Assembly: GCF_000235625.1 (NCBI RefSeq)
Contig: NZ_AGTR01000011.1
Coordinates: 1-64,000, forward strand
Source of the DNA: Marinobacter manganoxydans MnI7-9
GTDB taxonomy: Bacteria > Pseudomonadota > Gammaproteobacteria > Pseudomonadales > Oleiphilaceae
DNA: 64,000 nt
Reading direction: 5' to 3'
Numbering within the stretch: position 1 is the stretch's first letter; every line of letters begins with the position of its first letter. The notes beneath the pieces were generated by a model. That model saw only the letters and a program-made list of their open reading frames with translations, had not been told where the DNA came from and did no database searches. Below, one piece after another: positions 27,909 to 38,009 of this stretch. Both the position numbers and the translations under genes were made by a program.

Positions 27909-29462
27909 TCAAGAGCGCAGGTACTGTTCCAGAAACTCGCTGAACGACAGGGTATCGGCGCTTTCCATGTCGGCCTGCTCGGTCAGGGATTCTGACGTCA
28001 TAGCCTCAAACGCGCGGCGCACATCATCACCAAGACCTTCCTGCCTAAGGCTCTGCTGATGCTGCCGCGCCATTTCCATACCCCACTCCCGGTGACCCAG
28101 GCCAGAGGAACGCATGGCATCGAGAACCCGGGCAGACGGCACGGTCCATTCACCGGTCAACACTTCGCGCTGGGCGGCAAGGGCGTTGCGGTAGGTGTCA
28201 TCACCCCGCCAACTATCGAGCAGTTCCGCAAGGGGCTCCAGCTGCGACAGAATGTCGTTCGCAGCGTCGGATACCGGGGTACGATGCCCACCACGGCAAA
28301 GCGCCAACTCTCGATAACGCCCATTGGCGACCACATCCTTGTAGTTGTCATCCAGGCGTTCACATTCGGCATCGCCAATTCGGGGAGAGTCTGCTAGCAG
28401 GCAGTCCAGCAGGAACAGATCCAGAAAATCGATCTGGGCCTCGTTCACACCAACCGGCGAGAAGGGATCAAGATCCAAACATCGCACCTCAATGTACTCC
28501 ACACCCCGGGCTTCGAGGGCCTGGATGGGCTTTTCCTCACGCTGCGTCGTGCGTTTGGGGCGCACCGCGCTGTAATACTCGTTCTCGATCTGCAGTACGC
28601 TGGTGTTGATCTGGATGAACTTGTCGCCCCGGCGGGTGCCGATCGACTCATACGCCGGCCAGGTGGTGTGAATGGCTCGATCCAGAGTCTGGGTGTAGGT
28701 GCTCAGCTCGTTGAAACAAATATTCAGGGATGCCTGTGCGTTGTTGTGGTACCCAAGATCGCCCATCCGCAACGAGGTTGCGTACTCACCGAACCAGGTG
28801 CGTTCATCAAATCGGGAGAGATCATGGTTCACGCCGGCTACAAAGCTGGCATCCAGAGCGGGCGAAGCACCGAACAGCAACATCAGCAGCCAACTGCGGC
28901 GGCGGAAATTGCGAATTAGCCAGAAATACTGGTCCGACTTGAAGTCTTTCAGGCTTTGCTCGTTGCCCAGCAATTCCTGCCACTTGTGCCAGAAACTGTC
29001 GGGCAGGGACAGATTGTAGTGGGCGCCCGCGATGCTCTGCATCATACGGCCGTAGCGCACAGCCAGTCCCTGCCGGTAAACATGCTTGAGTTGGCCAATA
29101 TTGGAGCTGCCATACTCGGCGATGGGGATACTCGGGTCACCATCCAGCTCACAGGGCATGCTTGTCGCCCAGAACACTTCGTCACCCAGGTTCTGCTGCA
29201 CAAACGTGTGGATATCCCGCAGCGATTTCAGCATGCCTGCCGTGCTGTCGAACACCGGCGTAATCAGCTCCAGCAAGGCCTCTGAATAGTCGGTGGTAAT
29301 CCTCGGATGGGTAAGCGCCGACCCCAGGGCTTCGGGGTGCGGAGTCTGGGCGATGAAGCCGTTGCGATCCACCCGCAGCCCTTCTTTTTCGACACCCTTG
29401 AGGAAACCATCCCAGTCGCTGGCAGCGAACTGACGAAATACGGAATGGCGGGATTCAGCCAT
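27909..29462 (-). CDS. gshA: Glutamate-cysteine ligase
   Basis: GshA forms gamma-glutamylcysteine, the first step of glutathione synthesis. The 517-residue length is that of the gammaproteobacterial type. Motifs: GVEKEGLRVD near residue 23, TTDYSEALLELITP, PCELDGDPSIPIAEYGSSN, and VRCLDLDPFSP. It starts at an ATG at 29462 with a purine-rich site (CAGGAG) upstream. Confidence 0.95.
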   Translation of the reverse strand: MAESRHSVFRQFAASDWDGFLKGVEKEGLRVDRNGFIAQTPHPEALGSALTHPRITTDYSEALLELITPVFDSTAGMLKSLRDIHTFVQQNLGDEVFWATSMPCELDGDPSIPIAEYGSSNIGQLKHVYRQGLAVRYGRMMQSIAGAHYNLSLPDSFWHKWQELLGNEQSLKDFKSDQYFWLIRNFRRRSWLLMLLFGASPALDASFVAGVNHDLSRFDERTWFGEYATSLRMGDLGYHNNAQASLNICFNELSTYTQTLDRAIHTTWPAYESIGTRRGDKFIQINTSVLQIENEYYSAVRPKRTTQREEKPIQALEARGVEYIEVRCLDLDPFSPVGVNEAQIDFLDLFLLDCLLADSPRIGDAECERLDDNYKDVVANGRYRELALCRGGHRTPVSDAANDILSQLEPLAELLDSWRGDDTYRNALAAQREVLTGEWTVPSARVLDAMRSSGLGHREWGMEMARQHQQSLRQEGLGDDVRRAFEAMTSESLTEQADMESADTLSFSEFLEQYLRS

Positions 29463-29528
29463 GGTCGACTCCTGCTGCGGCCGGCTTGCTCTTGTGCATA
29501 ACCGGCCGGTGAAAAGATTGTAAACCCG

Positions 29529-31868
29529 TCAGCTGTCCTTGCGCGCCGAGGCAAGTGCCTGGGCCAGCGCACCAGCCATGGCGCCCTGTGGGGATTTCTG
29601 ACCGGAACCGCCATTACCGGCATTCCGGTTTCCGCCCTTGCGGCTGGCTCCGGAGCGGTTGGCAGCCATTGGCTTGCCTTCGTTTTTCTCGCCAGGCTGA
29701 TCGTCCATACGCATGGTCAGGGCAATTCGCTTGCGCGGGATATCCACGTCCATCACCTTAACCTTGACGATATCCCCGGCCTTGACCACTTCTCGGGGAT
29801 CCTTGACGAAGGTGTGGGACAGCGCGGAAATGTGCACCAGGCCATCCTGATGCACACCAATATCCACAAACGCGCCAAAGTTGGTCACGTTGGTCACCGA
29901 CCCTTCCAGCACCATGCCGGGTTTGAGATCGCTCAGGGTTTCGACCCCTTCCTCAAAACTTGCGAACCTGAATTCCGGTCGCGGATCCCGCCCCGGTTTC
30001 TCCAGTTCCGAGATGATGTCCTTGATAGTCGGCAAACCGAACTGTTCTGTTACGTAATCCTGGGGATTCAGACCACGCAGGAACGAGGGATCGCCGATGA
30101 TATCGCCCACTTCGCGATTATTTTTCCGGGCGATGGCCTCGACCACGCCATAGGCTTCCGGGTGCACGGAGGACCGGTCCAGGGGGTTCTCGCCGCCGGC
30201 AATACGCAGAAAACCCGCCGCCTGCTCGAACGTGCGGTCCCCGAGACGGGTGACCTTGAGCAGCTGTTTCCGGTTGCGGAACATGCCGTTCTGGTTGCGG
30301 AACTCAATGATGTTCTGGGCGATGGTCTGGTTCAGGCCCGAGACCCTTGCCAGCAGTGGCGCTGACGCGGTATTCAGATCCACACCCACGCCGTTTACGC
30401 AGTCTTCCACTACGGCATCGAGGCTTCGTGACAGCTGCACCTGGGAAACGTCGTGCTGGTACTGCCCCACCCCGATGGATTTCGGCTCGATTTTCACCAG
30501 TTCGGCCAGCGGATCCTGCAACCGGCGGGCAATGGACACCGCGCCGCGAATGGTGACATCCAGATCGGGCAGTTCTTTTGAGGCGAACTCGGAGGCTGAA
30601 TAGACCGAAGCACCGGACTCACTGACCACGATCCGGGCCAGCTTCAATTCGGGGTAACGCTTGCTGAGGTCGCCGACCAGCTTCTCCGTTTCCCGGGAAG
30701 CGGTGCCATTACCAATGGCCACCAGCTCGATCTTGTACTCCCGACACCAGGCCGCCAGCTGCTCAATCGAACGGTCCCACTGGTTCTGGGGTGCGTGAGG
30801 GAAAATAGCACCGTGGCCGGCCACCTGGCCTGTGCCATCAATAACAGCGACTTTCACCCCGGTACGCAGGCCGGGGTCCAGGCCCAGAGTCGGGCGCGGA
30901 CCGGCCGGTGCCAGCAGCAGTAGATCCTTGAGGTTGGCGGCGAACACGTTGATGGCTTCGGTTTCTGCCGCTTCGCGGACCTGTGCCATGAGATCGGTTT
31001 CAATCTGGGTGGAGAGTTTCACCCGCCAGGTCCAGCGAACCACCTCCGAGAGCCATTTGTCGGCAGCACGACCATTGTCCCGGATATTCCAGCGAGCGGC
31101 GATGCGCTGCTCGGCCGGGTGGGGCGCACGGCGGTCATCCTCGGCATCACCAACAACAATCGTGTAACCAAGAACGCCCTCGTTCCTGCCCCGAAGGATG
31201 GCCAGGGCACGGTGGGACGGAACTTTCTTAAGCGGCTCAACGTGGTCGAAATAATCACGGAACTTGGCCCCCTCGTTTTCCTTGCCTTCCACCACGGTGA
31301 CTTTCAGCTGGCCTTCCTGCCAGATAAAGTCCCGCAGGCTGCCCAGCAGCTCGGCATCCTCGGCAAACCGCTCCATCAGAATGTAGCGGGCGCCATCCAG
31401 GGCAGCCTTGGTATCTTCCACGCCGGCTTCTTTGTTCAGGTAGCCCTGGGCAGTGGTTTCAGGATCGAGAGTCGGATCATCATAGAGGGCGTCAGCCAGC
31501 GGCTCCAGACCCGCCTCGCGGGCAATCTGGGCCTTGGTCCGGCGCTTGGGCTTGTAGGGCAGGTAAAGATCTTCCAGACGGTTCTTGGCATCCGCCTCGT
31601 TAATGCTGGCCCTGAGCTCGTCGGTCAGCTTGCCCTGCTCCTCGATGCTCTTGAGGATGGTGGCACGACGGTCTTCCAGTTCCCGCAAATAGCGCAGACG
31701 TTCTTCCAGGTTCCTCAGCTGGCTGTCGTCCAGTGAGCCTGTGATCTCTTTCCGGTAGCGGGCGATAAACGGAACGGTCGCGCCCTCGTCGAGCAGGGCG
31801 ACGGTGGCATTAACCTGTTGCTCGCGGACACCGAGCTCGTCGGCGATACGCCTGGAGATACTGTTCAT
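29529..31868 (-). CDS. tex: Tex-family RNA-binding transcription accessory protein
   Basis: The 779-residue protein contains the Tex N-terminal helical domain, a YqgF/RuvC-like nuclease-fold domain ([17 protein letters not shown] at about 330-345), helix-hairpin-helix segments (about 500-560), and a C-terminal S1 RNA-binding domain ([20 protein letters not shown]). Tex is a conserved factor affecting transcription and toxin expression in several bacteria. A Gly/Asn/Lys-rich tail follows the S1 domain. Confidence 0.94.
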   Translation of the reverse strand: MNSISRRIADELGVREQQVNATVALLDEGATVPFIARYRKEITGSLDDSQLRNLEERLRYLRELEDRRATILKSIEEQGKLTDELRASINEADAKNRLEDLYLPYKPKRRTKAQIAREAGLEPLADALYDDPTLDPETTAQGYLNKEAGVEDTKAALDGARYILMERFAEDAELLGSLRDFIWQEGQLKVTVVEGKENEGAKFRDYFDHVEPLKKVPSHRALAILRGRNEGVLGYTIVVGDAEDDRRAPHPAEQRIAARWNIRDNGRAADKWLSEVVRWTWRVKLSTQIETDLMAQVREAAETEAINVFAANLKDLLLLAPAGPRPTLGLDPGLRTGVKVAVIDGTGQVAGHGAIFPHAPQNQWDRSIEQLAAWCREYKIELVAIGNGTASRETEKLVGDLSKRYPELKLARIVVSESGASVYSASEFASKELPDLDVTIRGAVSIARRLQDPLAELVKIEPKSIGVGQYQHDVSQVQLSRSLDAVVEDCVNGVGVDLNTASAPLLARVSGLNQTIAQNIIEFRNQNGMFRNRKQLLKVTRLGDRTFEQAAGFLRIAGGENPLDRSSVHPEAYGVVEAIARKNNREVGDIIGDPSFLRGLNPQDYVTEQFGLPTIKDIISELEKPGRDPRPEFRFASFEEGVETLSDLKPGMVLEGSVTNVTNFGAFVDIGVHQDGLVHISALSHTFVKDPREVVKAGDIVKVKVMDVDIPRKRIALTMRMDDQPGEKNEGKPMAANRSGASRKGGNRNAGNGGSGQKSPQGAMAGALAQALASARKDS

Positions 31869-31917
31869 GCAACCTCTGTCTGATGCTTTGCCAATAAACC
31901 AGCAAAGGTACAGCGGC

Positions 31918-33654
31918 TTACTGCTGCAGGCAAGCGGCCTCGCCCCGCTTGTTCAGGAATTGCACAAGATCGGCCCAGGGCATGGGGCGGGCGTAGTAAT
32001 AGCCCTGGATTTCATCGCAATGCTGCTGGCGCAGAAACTCCAGCTGGCCTTCGGTTTCCACACCTTCGGCCACCACACTGATCTGCAGGCTGTGGGCCAG
32101 GCTGATGATGGCCCGAATGATGTGTTCGGCGTCTGCCGAATTGCCCAGCTCCTGCACAAACGACTTGTCGATCTTCACCAGTGAGATGGGCAAATGCTGA
32201 AGATTGCTCAGGGAGGAAAAGCCGGTCCCAAAATCATCGAGGGCAAAGCTGATACCCAGCTGATTCAGTTCACGCAGGCAGCGCTGGGCATACTCGGGGT
32301 CGTGCATCATGGCGCTCTCGGTGAGCTCCAGCTCCAGCAGGCTGGTGTCCACGTTGGCGTTGAAGATGATGCGGAAAATGGTTTCGGTCATCTTGCGGTC
32401 GTGAAACTGCCGGAACGACAGATTGACGGCGAACACCAGGCCGGGAAAGCCGAGCTCGGCCGACTCCTGCAAACGCTTACAGGCCTGCTCGATGACCCAG
32501 TAACCGATGGGCACGATCAGTCCGCTGCGCTCGGCCACCGGGATGAATTCGTCCGGCCCCACCAACCCCCGCTCCGGATGATTCCAGCGCAGCAGGCATT
32601 CCACGCCCCGAACCTCCTCGGTGGCCAGATCAATCCGGGGCTGGTAGTAAAGCTCCAACTCCTTGCCCCGCAGGGCATTGCGCAAATCCGCCTCCAGGCG
32701 AAGCTGGTAACCGGCGGAAATGTGCAACTGCCGGTCGTAGAAGCGGTAGCTGGTACCCGGGTCCCGCTTGGCTTCAAACATGGCACGATTGGCCCGACGC
32801 AACAGATTTTCGGCGCTATCGCCGGCTTCCGGGTAGGTAGCAACACCAAGGCTGACACTCACCACGACGGTCTGGCCATCAATGGTAACCGGCTCATCAA
32901 GGGCGCTGACCACCTTGCGGATAATCTGGGTGATATCCAGGGAGTCTTCGACCTTTTCAACAATAATAGCCAGCTCGTCACCGCCAATGCGCATCAGCGA
33001 ATCCACGCGTCGGAGGGAATGTCGGAGCCGCTCTGCCAGTTTCATCATCAACTGGTCACTTTTCTGATAGCCAAACGACTCGTTGATGCTGCGGAAATCA
33101 TCAATATTGAGGTGCAACAAAGCCAGACGGTGGCCCGCGCGTTCGGCACGCAAAAGCGCTTGCTGAAGCCGATCGAAGAACAGGTCCCGGTTGATAAAAC
33201 CGGTGGCGACCTCGCGGCCCAACTGACCATGAGCCGATTCCGACAACTGACCCCGGTACCAGAGGCACTTTACCGCACGACGGAAGTTCCAGTGGTCCAG
33301 GTTCTGGCGACTGAGATAATCAGCGGCGCCCGAAGCAAGTAATTCGGGCGCCCGTTCCCCGGGAAGCTCGGCACTCAGGGCCAGTACCGGCTTTTCATTG
33401 CTGGCGACGGCCAGGTACTGCAGGAAGGAGGCTTCAGACCCACCGTGGAACACGCAATCCCATACGATAAGATCAAAACTGGCGTTCCGGATCAGATCAT
33501 CGCAATCCACCAGATCCGGGCACCAGGTTGCGTCCGCACTGATTTCGACGTCACCCGCCAGGAGAGCATTCAGCCAGAGAAAATCAGCGTAATCTGGTGT
33601 CAGAACCAAAAGGCGCAACTGTCCGGGCCTCACGGTTTCCAGTGGCAGTGTCAT
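31918..33654 (-). CDS. Cyclic-di-GMP signalling protein (receiver-like, GGDEF, EAL)
   Basis: The 578-residue protein has an N-terminal receiver-like domain (about 10-130), a GGDEF domain reading IGGDEL with an RRVD inhibitory site shortly before it, and an EAL domain with ECLLRW (Glu kept), [31 protein letters not shown] and AEGVETEGQ, the residues expected for a working phosphodiesterase. The GGDEF box is a GGDEL variant, which may be inactive or regulatory. No kinase is adjacent. Confidence 0.88.
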   Translation of the reverse strand: MTLPLETVRPGQLRLLVLTPDYADFLWLNALLAGDVEISADATWCPDLVDCDDLIRNASFDLIVWDCVFHGGSEASFLQYLAVASNEKPVLALSAELPGERAPELLASGAADYLSRQNLDHWNFRRAVKCLWYRGQLSESAHGQLGREVATGFINRDLFFDRLQQALLRAERAGHRLALLHLNIDDFRSINESFGYQKSDQLMMKLAERLRHSLRRVDSLMRIGGDELAIIVEKVEDSLDITQIIRKVVSALDEPVTIDGQTVVVSVSLGVATYPEAGDSAENLLRRANRAMFEAKRDPGTSYRFYDRQLHISAGYQLRLEADLRNALRGKELELYYQPRIDLATEEVRGVECLLRWNHPERGLVGPDEFIPVAERSGLIVPIGYWVIEQACKRLQESAELGFPGLVFAVNLSFRQFHDRKMTETIFRIIFNANVDTSLLELELTESAMMHDPEYAQRCLRELNQLGISFALDDFGTGFSSLSNLQHLPISLVKIDKSFVQELGNSADAEHIIRAIISLAHSLQISVVAEGVETEGQLEFLRQQHCDEIQGYYYARPMPWADLVQFLNKRGEAACLQQ

Positions 33655-33797
33655 CTAGCAGGATCCATTTATGCGTGAACAACCAAGTCCGTTCTATCAA
33701 TCATAGTCGATAGATCGTCAAGGTACAGCAACTCTGTCTGGTGTAGAATAAGCCCACGTCCGTTATCCCCATTTCGTTCCATTCTGGCCATTTATTT

Positions 33798-35816
33798 GTG
33801 AACAAGCTCAACCCGAGACAAAGCGAAGCAGTCCGCTATGCCGATGGCCCCATGCTGGTGCTTGCTGGTGCCGGCAGCGGCAAGACCAGCGTGATCACCC
33901 GCAAGATTGCCTACCTGATCGAGCAGCTCGGAATCCCGGGGCGTCATATTGCCGCGGTCACCTTCACCAACAAGGCCGCCCGGGAGATGAAGGAGCGGGT
34001 TGGCCGGATCGTGGAGCGGAAGCTGACCCGAGGCCTGATTGTATCCACTTTTCATAACCTTGGCCTCAATATGATCCGGGAAGAGCACACGCATCTCGGC
34101 TACCACCCCGGCTTTTCCATCTTCGATGCCGAGGATGCCAAGGCCCTGTTACAGGATCTGATGCTGCGGGAAGCCAGTGCCGAGGCTGGGGACGAACTCA
34201 ACGACATCCAGATGACCATCTCGTCCTGGAAAAACGCCATGCGGGGGCCGGCCGAGGCCCTGAGCAAGGCGGCGGATGAGCGGGAACAGCGCATCGCCAT
34301 CATCTACAAGAAATACAACGAATACCTGAAGGCCTACAACGCGGTCGATTTTGATGATCTGATCCTGCTTCCCGTGATGCTGTTCCGCTCAAATCCGGAC
34401 GTGCTCGCGAAATGGCGGCGGAAGATTCGCTACATGCTGGTGGATGAATACCAGGACACCAACGTGTGCCAGTACGAACTGGTCAAACTCCTGGTCGCAG
34501 AGCGGGCCGCGTTCACTGTGGTTGGCGATGACGACCAGTCGATCTATGCCTGGCGCGGCGCCCGACCGGAAAACCTGGCCCAGCTCAAGGAAGACTTCCC
34601 GAGCCTGAAAATCGTCAAGCTTGAGCAGAATTACCGCTCCACGGCCAGGATCCTGCGCAGTGCCAACACCGTGATTGCCAACAACCCCCACGTGTTCGAG
34701 AAGGCTCTGTGGAGTGATCACACCATCGGTGAGGAAATCCGGATCGTCCGGTGCCGCAACGAAGACGCGGAAACCGACCGGGTTGCCACCGAGATCCTCG
34801 ACCAGAAGCTGAAGAAAGGCCTCGATTTCCGGGACTTTGCCGTACTGTATCGGGGTAACCACCAGGCACGACTGCTGGAAATGAAGCTGCAGGCCTACCA
34901 GATCCCCTACCGGATCTCCGGCGGCCAGTCGTTTTTCTCGAAGAACGAGATCAAGGACGCCATGTCTTACCTGCGTCTGCTGATCAATCCCGACGATAAC
35001 GCTGCCTTCCTTCGAGTGGTCAACGTGCCCCGCCGGGAAATCGGCCCGCGCACCCTTGAGCAGCTCAGCCACTATTCACGCTCTCGAAATATCAGCCTGT
35101 TCAAGGCATTGGGAGACATGGGCGCAGAGACCCACGTAACCGAGAAGGGCCTGGACCGTCTCCGGCGCTTTGCCCATTGGGTGGACGCCACCTGCGAGCG
35201 GCTGCACAGCGAGAATCCGATACCCGTGATCAAACAGCTGTTCACGGACATCGAGTACGAGGAGTGGCTGCACCAACACTCCGGCACGCCCAAGCAGGCC
35301 GAGCGAAGGATGGAAAATATCTGGTACCTGGTGGAATCGATCCAGCGCATGCTCGATGACGGCAAGGGCACGGCCGATGAGCTCGGCATCGAAGATGCCA
35401 TTACCAAACTGATCCTGCGGGACATGATGGAACAGCGGGAAGAGGACGACGACAGTGACAAGGTTCAGCTGCTCACCCTGCACGCTTCCAAGGGCCTGGA
35501 GTTTCCCCATGTGTTCATCATGGGGCTTGAAGAGGAAATCCTGCCCCACCGAAGCAGCATCGAGGAAGGCAACATCGAGGAGGAGCGGCGGTTGATGTAC
35601 GTAGGCATCACCCGCGCCCGGGAAACACTGACGCTGACCTATGCGGCTATCCGGAAACAGTACGGGGAAAAGCTGGAAACCATCCCGAGCCGTTTTCTTG
35701 ATGAACTGCCCGAAGAAGATCTCAAGTGGGAAGGCACCGGCGACCTGGATGTGGAGGCCAATCAGAAGAAAGGGAAAGCAACATTGAGCGCGCTGATCGG
35801 AGACCTCGGCCTCTAG
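33798..35816 (+). CDS. rep: ATP-dependent DNA helicase Rep
   Basis: An SF1A 3'-5' helicase that clears proteins ahead of replication forks. The 672 residues contain the Q-motif LNPRQSEAV, Walker A GAGSGKT, VDEYQDTN, QNYRST, the 2B region and TLHASKGLEFPHVFIMG. GTG start without a strong ribosome binding site. A cytochrome c5 gene follows on the other strand, as near Pseudomonas rep. TAGAAT at 33744-33749 may be a minus-10 box for it. Confidence 0.95.
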   Translation: MNKLNPRQSEAVRYADGPMLVLAGAGSGKTSVITRKIAYLIEQLGIPGRHIAAVTFTNKAAREMKERVGRIVERKLTRGLIVSTFHNLGLNMIREEHTHLGYHPGFSIFDAEDAKALLQDLMLREASAEAGDELNDIQMTISSWKNAMRGPAEALSKAADEREQRIAIIYKKYNEYLKAYNAVDFDDLILLPVMLFRSNPDVLAKWRRKIRYMLVDEYQDTNVCQYELVKLLVAERAAFTVVGDDDQSIYAWRGARPENLAQLKEDFPSLKIVKLEQNYRSTARILRSANTVIANNPHVFEKALWSDHTIGEEIRIVRCRNEDAETDRVATEILDQKLKKGLDFRDFAVLYRGNHQARLLEMKLQAYQIPYRISGGQSFFSKNEIKDAMSYLRLLINPDDNAAFLRVVNVPRREIGPRTLEQLSHYSRSRNISLFKALGDMGAETHVTEKGLDRLRRFAHWVDATCERLHSENPIPVIKQLFTDIEYEEWLHQHSGTPKQAERRMENIWYLVESIQRMLDDGKGTADELGIEDAITKLILRDMMEQREEDDDSDKVQLLTLHASKGLEFPHVFIMGLEEEILPHRSSIEEGNIEEERRLMYVGITRARETLTLTYAAIRKQYGEKLETIPSRFLDELPEEDLKWEGTGDLDVEANQKKGKATLSALIGDLGL

Positions 35817-35831
35817 TCAGTACCCAGACGC

Positions 35832-35859
35832 AAAAAAGCCCCTCTAAAGGGGCTTTTTC
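35832..35859. terminator. Bidirectional intrinsic terminator after rep
   Basis: AAAAAGCCCCT (35833-35843) pairs with AGGGGCTTTTT (35848-35858) around four bases. A-run and T-run flank both sides, so it serves rep and the convergent cytochrome gene. Confidence 0.92.
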
Positions 35860-35877
35860 AACGAATAAACCGCACGC

Positions 35878-36297
35878 TTACTGGCTCTGCTCAACAATAT
35901 ACTCAACAGACGCCTGGATTTCTTCATCCGGACAGCTTGAACAGCCGCCTTTTGCCGGCATCGCGTTGAAGCCATTGATAGCGTGGCTCACCAGGGTGTC
36001 CAGGCCCTTGTCGATGCGCGGTGCCCAGGCATCCGCATCGCCAATCACCGGCGCACCTGCAGCACCCGTGGTATGACAAGCCATGCAGACAGCATCGTAA
36101 ACTTCGCTGCCCGAGCGAGGACCGGCGCTGGCGGTTTCGGTGGCGACCGCAGCCTCACCACACTCTTCACCCTGCAGACACACCTCGCCCACCGGCTGAA
36201 TACGTGCACGGATTTCATCTTCAACACTTGCCATTACGGCACCCGCTGTCAGGCCAAGAACGACCAGTACAGCAACCAGGACTCTCTTCATCTTCAC
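35878..36297 (-). CDS. Cytochrome c5-like monohaem cytochrome
   Basis: The 139-residue precursor has a Sec signal (about 1-23), a CMACH haem-attachment site (Cys71, Cys74, His75), a GGCSSC pair that is typical of cytochrome c5, and a methionine in NAMPAKGG as the likely axial ligand. It acts as a periplasmic electron carrier. The GTG at 36297 (GAGG six bases before) is preferred to the ATG six bases downstream. A TATAAT box lies on the minus strand at 36339-36344. Confidence 0.88.
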   Translation of the reverse strand: MKMKRVLVAVLVVLGLTAGAVMASVEDEIRARIQPVGEVCLQGEECGEAAVATETASAGPRSGSEVYDAVCMACHTTGAAGAPVIGDADAWAPRIDKGLDTLVSHAINGFNAMPAKGGCSSCPDEEIQASVEYIVEQSQ

Positions 36298-36338
36298 AAT
36301 GCACCTCGCATTTGAGCGTTATAATCTTCGGTCGCCGC

Positions 36339-36344
36339 ATTATA
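36339..36344 (-). promoter_or_regulatory. Minus-10 box of the cytochrome c5 gene
   Basis: A consensus TATAAT on the minus strand about 42 bases before the GTG. No clear minus-35 box is seen at 17 bases. A second, weaker TATAAC lies closer to the gene. Confidence 0.4.
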
Positions 36345-36493
36345 GCGACTGAAACCAGGCAAAAAAACCAAACAGCAAAATCATAAATTGATTTCAACCA
36401 TTTTAATTGCGATTTCGTAAGTCAGAGGGTGTTTCGCGAACAATCCGGTTACCATGGTGTTCGCCGACGTTTTACCATTCAGGACCTGTTTCC

Positions 36494-36832
36494 ATGACCA
36501 ATACGGAACCGACTTCGCCCCACCCGTTGCGCAAACCGCTGCTGATTGCCGAATTCACGGCGCTGGCTGTTTTGCTTGCTTCCATGGGGTGGTTTTCCAG
36601 TCAGACCAGTGACGGCCAGGCGATCAGTGCCGGCTGGCTGCTGATTCCTGCCTTCGCCAGCCTGGGGGTTTTCCTAAGCTTCATCGGGCTGATGTACCTG
36701 CGCTGGGTTGCGTCTGCAGACAGCGGCAACCGGTTCAAGCACAAGCTTATTTTCTCGCTTCTTGCCGTCACCCTGATCGGCGTCTGGATTTACGGCATTG
36801 CCAATACCTGGTTCAGCCTGACTGCCAGCTAG
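36494..36832 (+). CDS. Small three-helix membrane protein of unknown function
   Basis: The 112-residue protein starts at ATG 36494 and has three hydrophobic segments (about 17-36, 44-70, 84-106). No family is recognised. It is followed 11 bases later by pldA on the same strand, so the two may be co-transcribed. The frame is open upstream to 36407, but that part has no membrane character or ribosome binding site. Confidence 0.6.
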   Translation: MTNTEPTSPHPLRKPLLIAEFTALAVLLASMGWFSSQTSDGQAISAGWLLIPAFASLGVFLSFIGLMYLRWVASADSGNRFKHKLIFSLLAVTLIGVWIYGIANTWFSLTAS

Positions 36833-36843
36833 GAGACCGCCTC

Positions 36844-37971
36844 ATGACGTACCTTCATACGCTGTCGCCACCACGGGGCCTTCTCACCATCTCGCTGCTG
36901 TTGTCGGTGTCCGCCACGGTGGCGGCTCAGACCAACGAGACACCCTCGATAGACTCTCCCGAACAATGTGCCCTGATTGAAGACGGGGTCAAACGGCTGG
37001 CCTGTTTTGATAGCCTCTATAAACCAGCAGAGCGACAGGCCCAGGCCTCAGAAAGTGCCAAAGAGCAGGCCGAGAAGAGCGCGGAACAGCTGGCACCGAA
37101 TGGCGAGGATCTCGACGCCGTTGCCGGCAACGCCCTTGAAGGTGATCCTGATGCGGGCGTCATGTCGGCGCTGGTCGACCGTTATGTGGCGGCTGAAAAA
37201 GCCGTTTTCTCATTCTCCGGAAGTTTCGTGGGACATCGCCCCACCTATATCCTGCCCATCAGTTGGGTGGAAGACCCGAACGATGTGCCATCCAGCCCCA
37301 GACTGGGCTCCGTCGGCTATGACTACGAGCTGGAACGGGAAGAGGCCAAGTACCAGATCAGCTTCAAGGTGCCGTTGCTGACGGGGATTCTGGATGACCG
37401 CACCACCCTCTGGTTTGGCTACACCCAGACTTCGTTCTGGCAGGTCTACAACAAGGACGATTCCGCACCTTTCCGGGAAACCAACTACGAACCTGAGATA
37501 TTCGCGCGCTATCAGGCCGACTGGGATCTCGGACCGGGGCGGCTGAATGGCGTGACCCTGGGCCTAAACCATCAGTCGAACGGCCAGTCGGAGCCTCGGT
37601 CTCGCAGCTGGAACCGGATTATGGCATCTGCGGCTTACAGCTATGATCGTTGGCTCTTTATGGTTCAACCCTGGTACCGGATTCCGGAGAACAGCAACGA
37701 CGATAATGCCGATATTGAGCGCTATCTGGGGCATGCCAACTACTATGCGGTGTACAAGCTGACCGAGGACCGGACGTTTTCGTTACGGCTGATGAACAAT
37801 CTGCGGTCGGATGACAACAAGACGTCGGTGGAGTTCGGGTATAGTTTTCCGATGGGGGATACGGTTAAGGGGTTTTTCCAGTACTACAACGGGTATGGGG
37901 AGAGTCTGATTGACTACAACCACCGGATTCAGCGGATTGGTATCGGGATTATGCTGAACGACTGGCTCTGA
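36844..37971 (+). CDS. pldA: Outer-membrane phospholipase A
   Basis: The 375-residue precursor has a signal peptide (about 1-28), an extra N-terminal region of about 100 residues rich in Ala/Glu/Gln with a CFDSLY motif, and a C-terminal barrel with the catalytic signature LGLNHQSNGQ and the following SRSWNR, giving the His-Ser-Asn triad of OMPLA. It hydrolyses mislocalised outer-leaflet phospholipids. The N-terminal extension is longer than in Escherichia coli PldA. Its stop codon lies inside an 11-bp inverted repeat. Confidence 0.88.
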   Translation: MTYLHTLSPPRGLLTISLLLSVSATVAAQTNETPSIDSPEQCALIEDGVKRLACFDSLYKPAERQAQASESAKEQAEKSAEQLAPNGEDLDAVAGNALEGDPDAGVMSALVDRYVAAEKAVFSFSGSFVGHRPTYILPISWVEDPNDVPSSPRLGSVGYDYELEREEAKYQISFKVPLLTGILDDRTTLWFGYTQTSFWQVYNKDDSAPFRETNYEPEIFARYQADWDLGPGRLNGVTLGLNHQSNGQSEPRSRSWNRIMASAAYSYDRWLFMVQPWYRIPENSNDDNADIERYLGHANYYAVYKLTEDRTFSLRLMNNLRSDDNKTSVEFGYSFPMGDTVKGFFQYYNGYGESLIDYNHRIQRIGIGIMLNDWL

Positions 37972-38001
37972 CTGTTTCTATTTGGTAACGGTCAGAGCCA
38001 G
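37962..38001. repeat. 11-bp perfect inverted repeat at the pldA-algC convergence
   Basis: CTGGCTCTGAC (37962-37972) and GTCAGAGCCAG (37991-38001) are a perfect inverted pair with an 18-base loop. The left arm includes the pldA stop codon. No T-run follows on either strand, so it is not a classical terminator, but its position between convergent genes suggests it blocks RNA 3' ends or exonucleases. Confidence 0.6.
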
Positions 38002-38009
38002 CATTCGGG

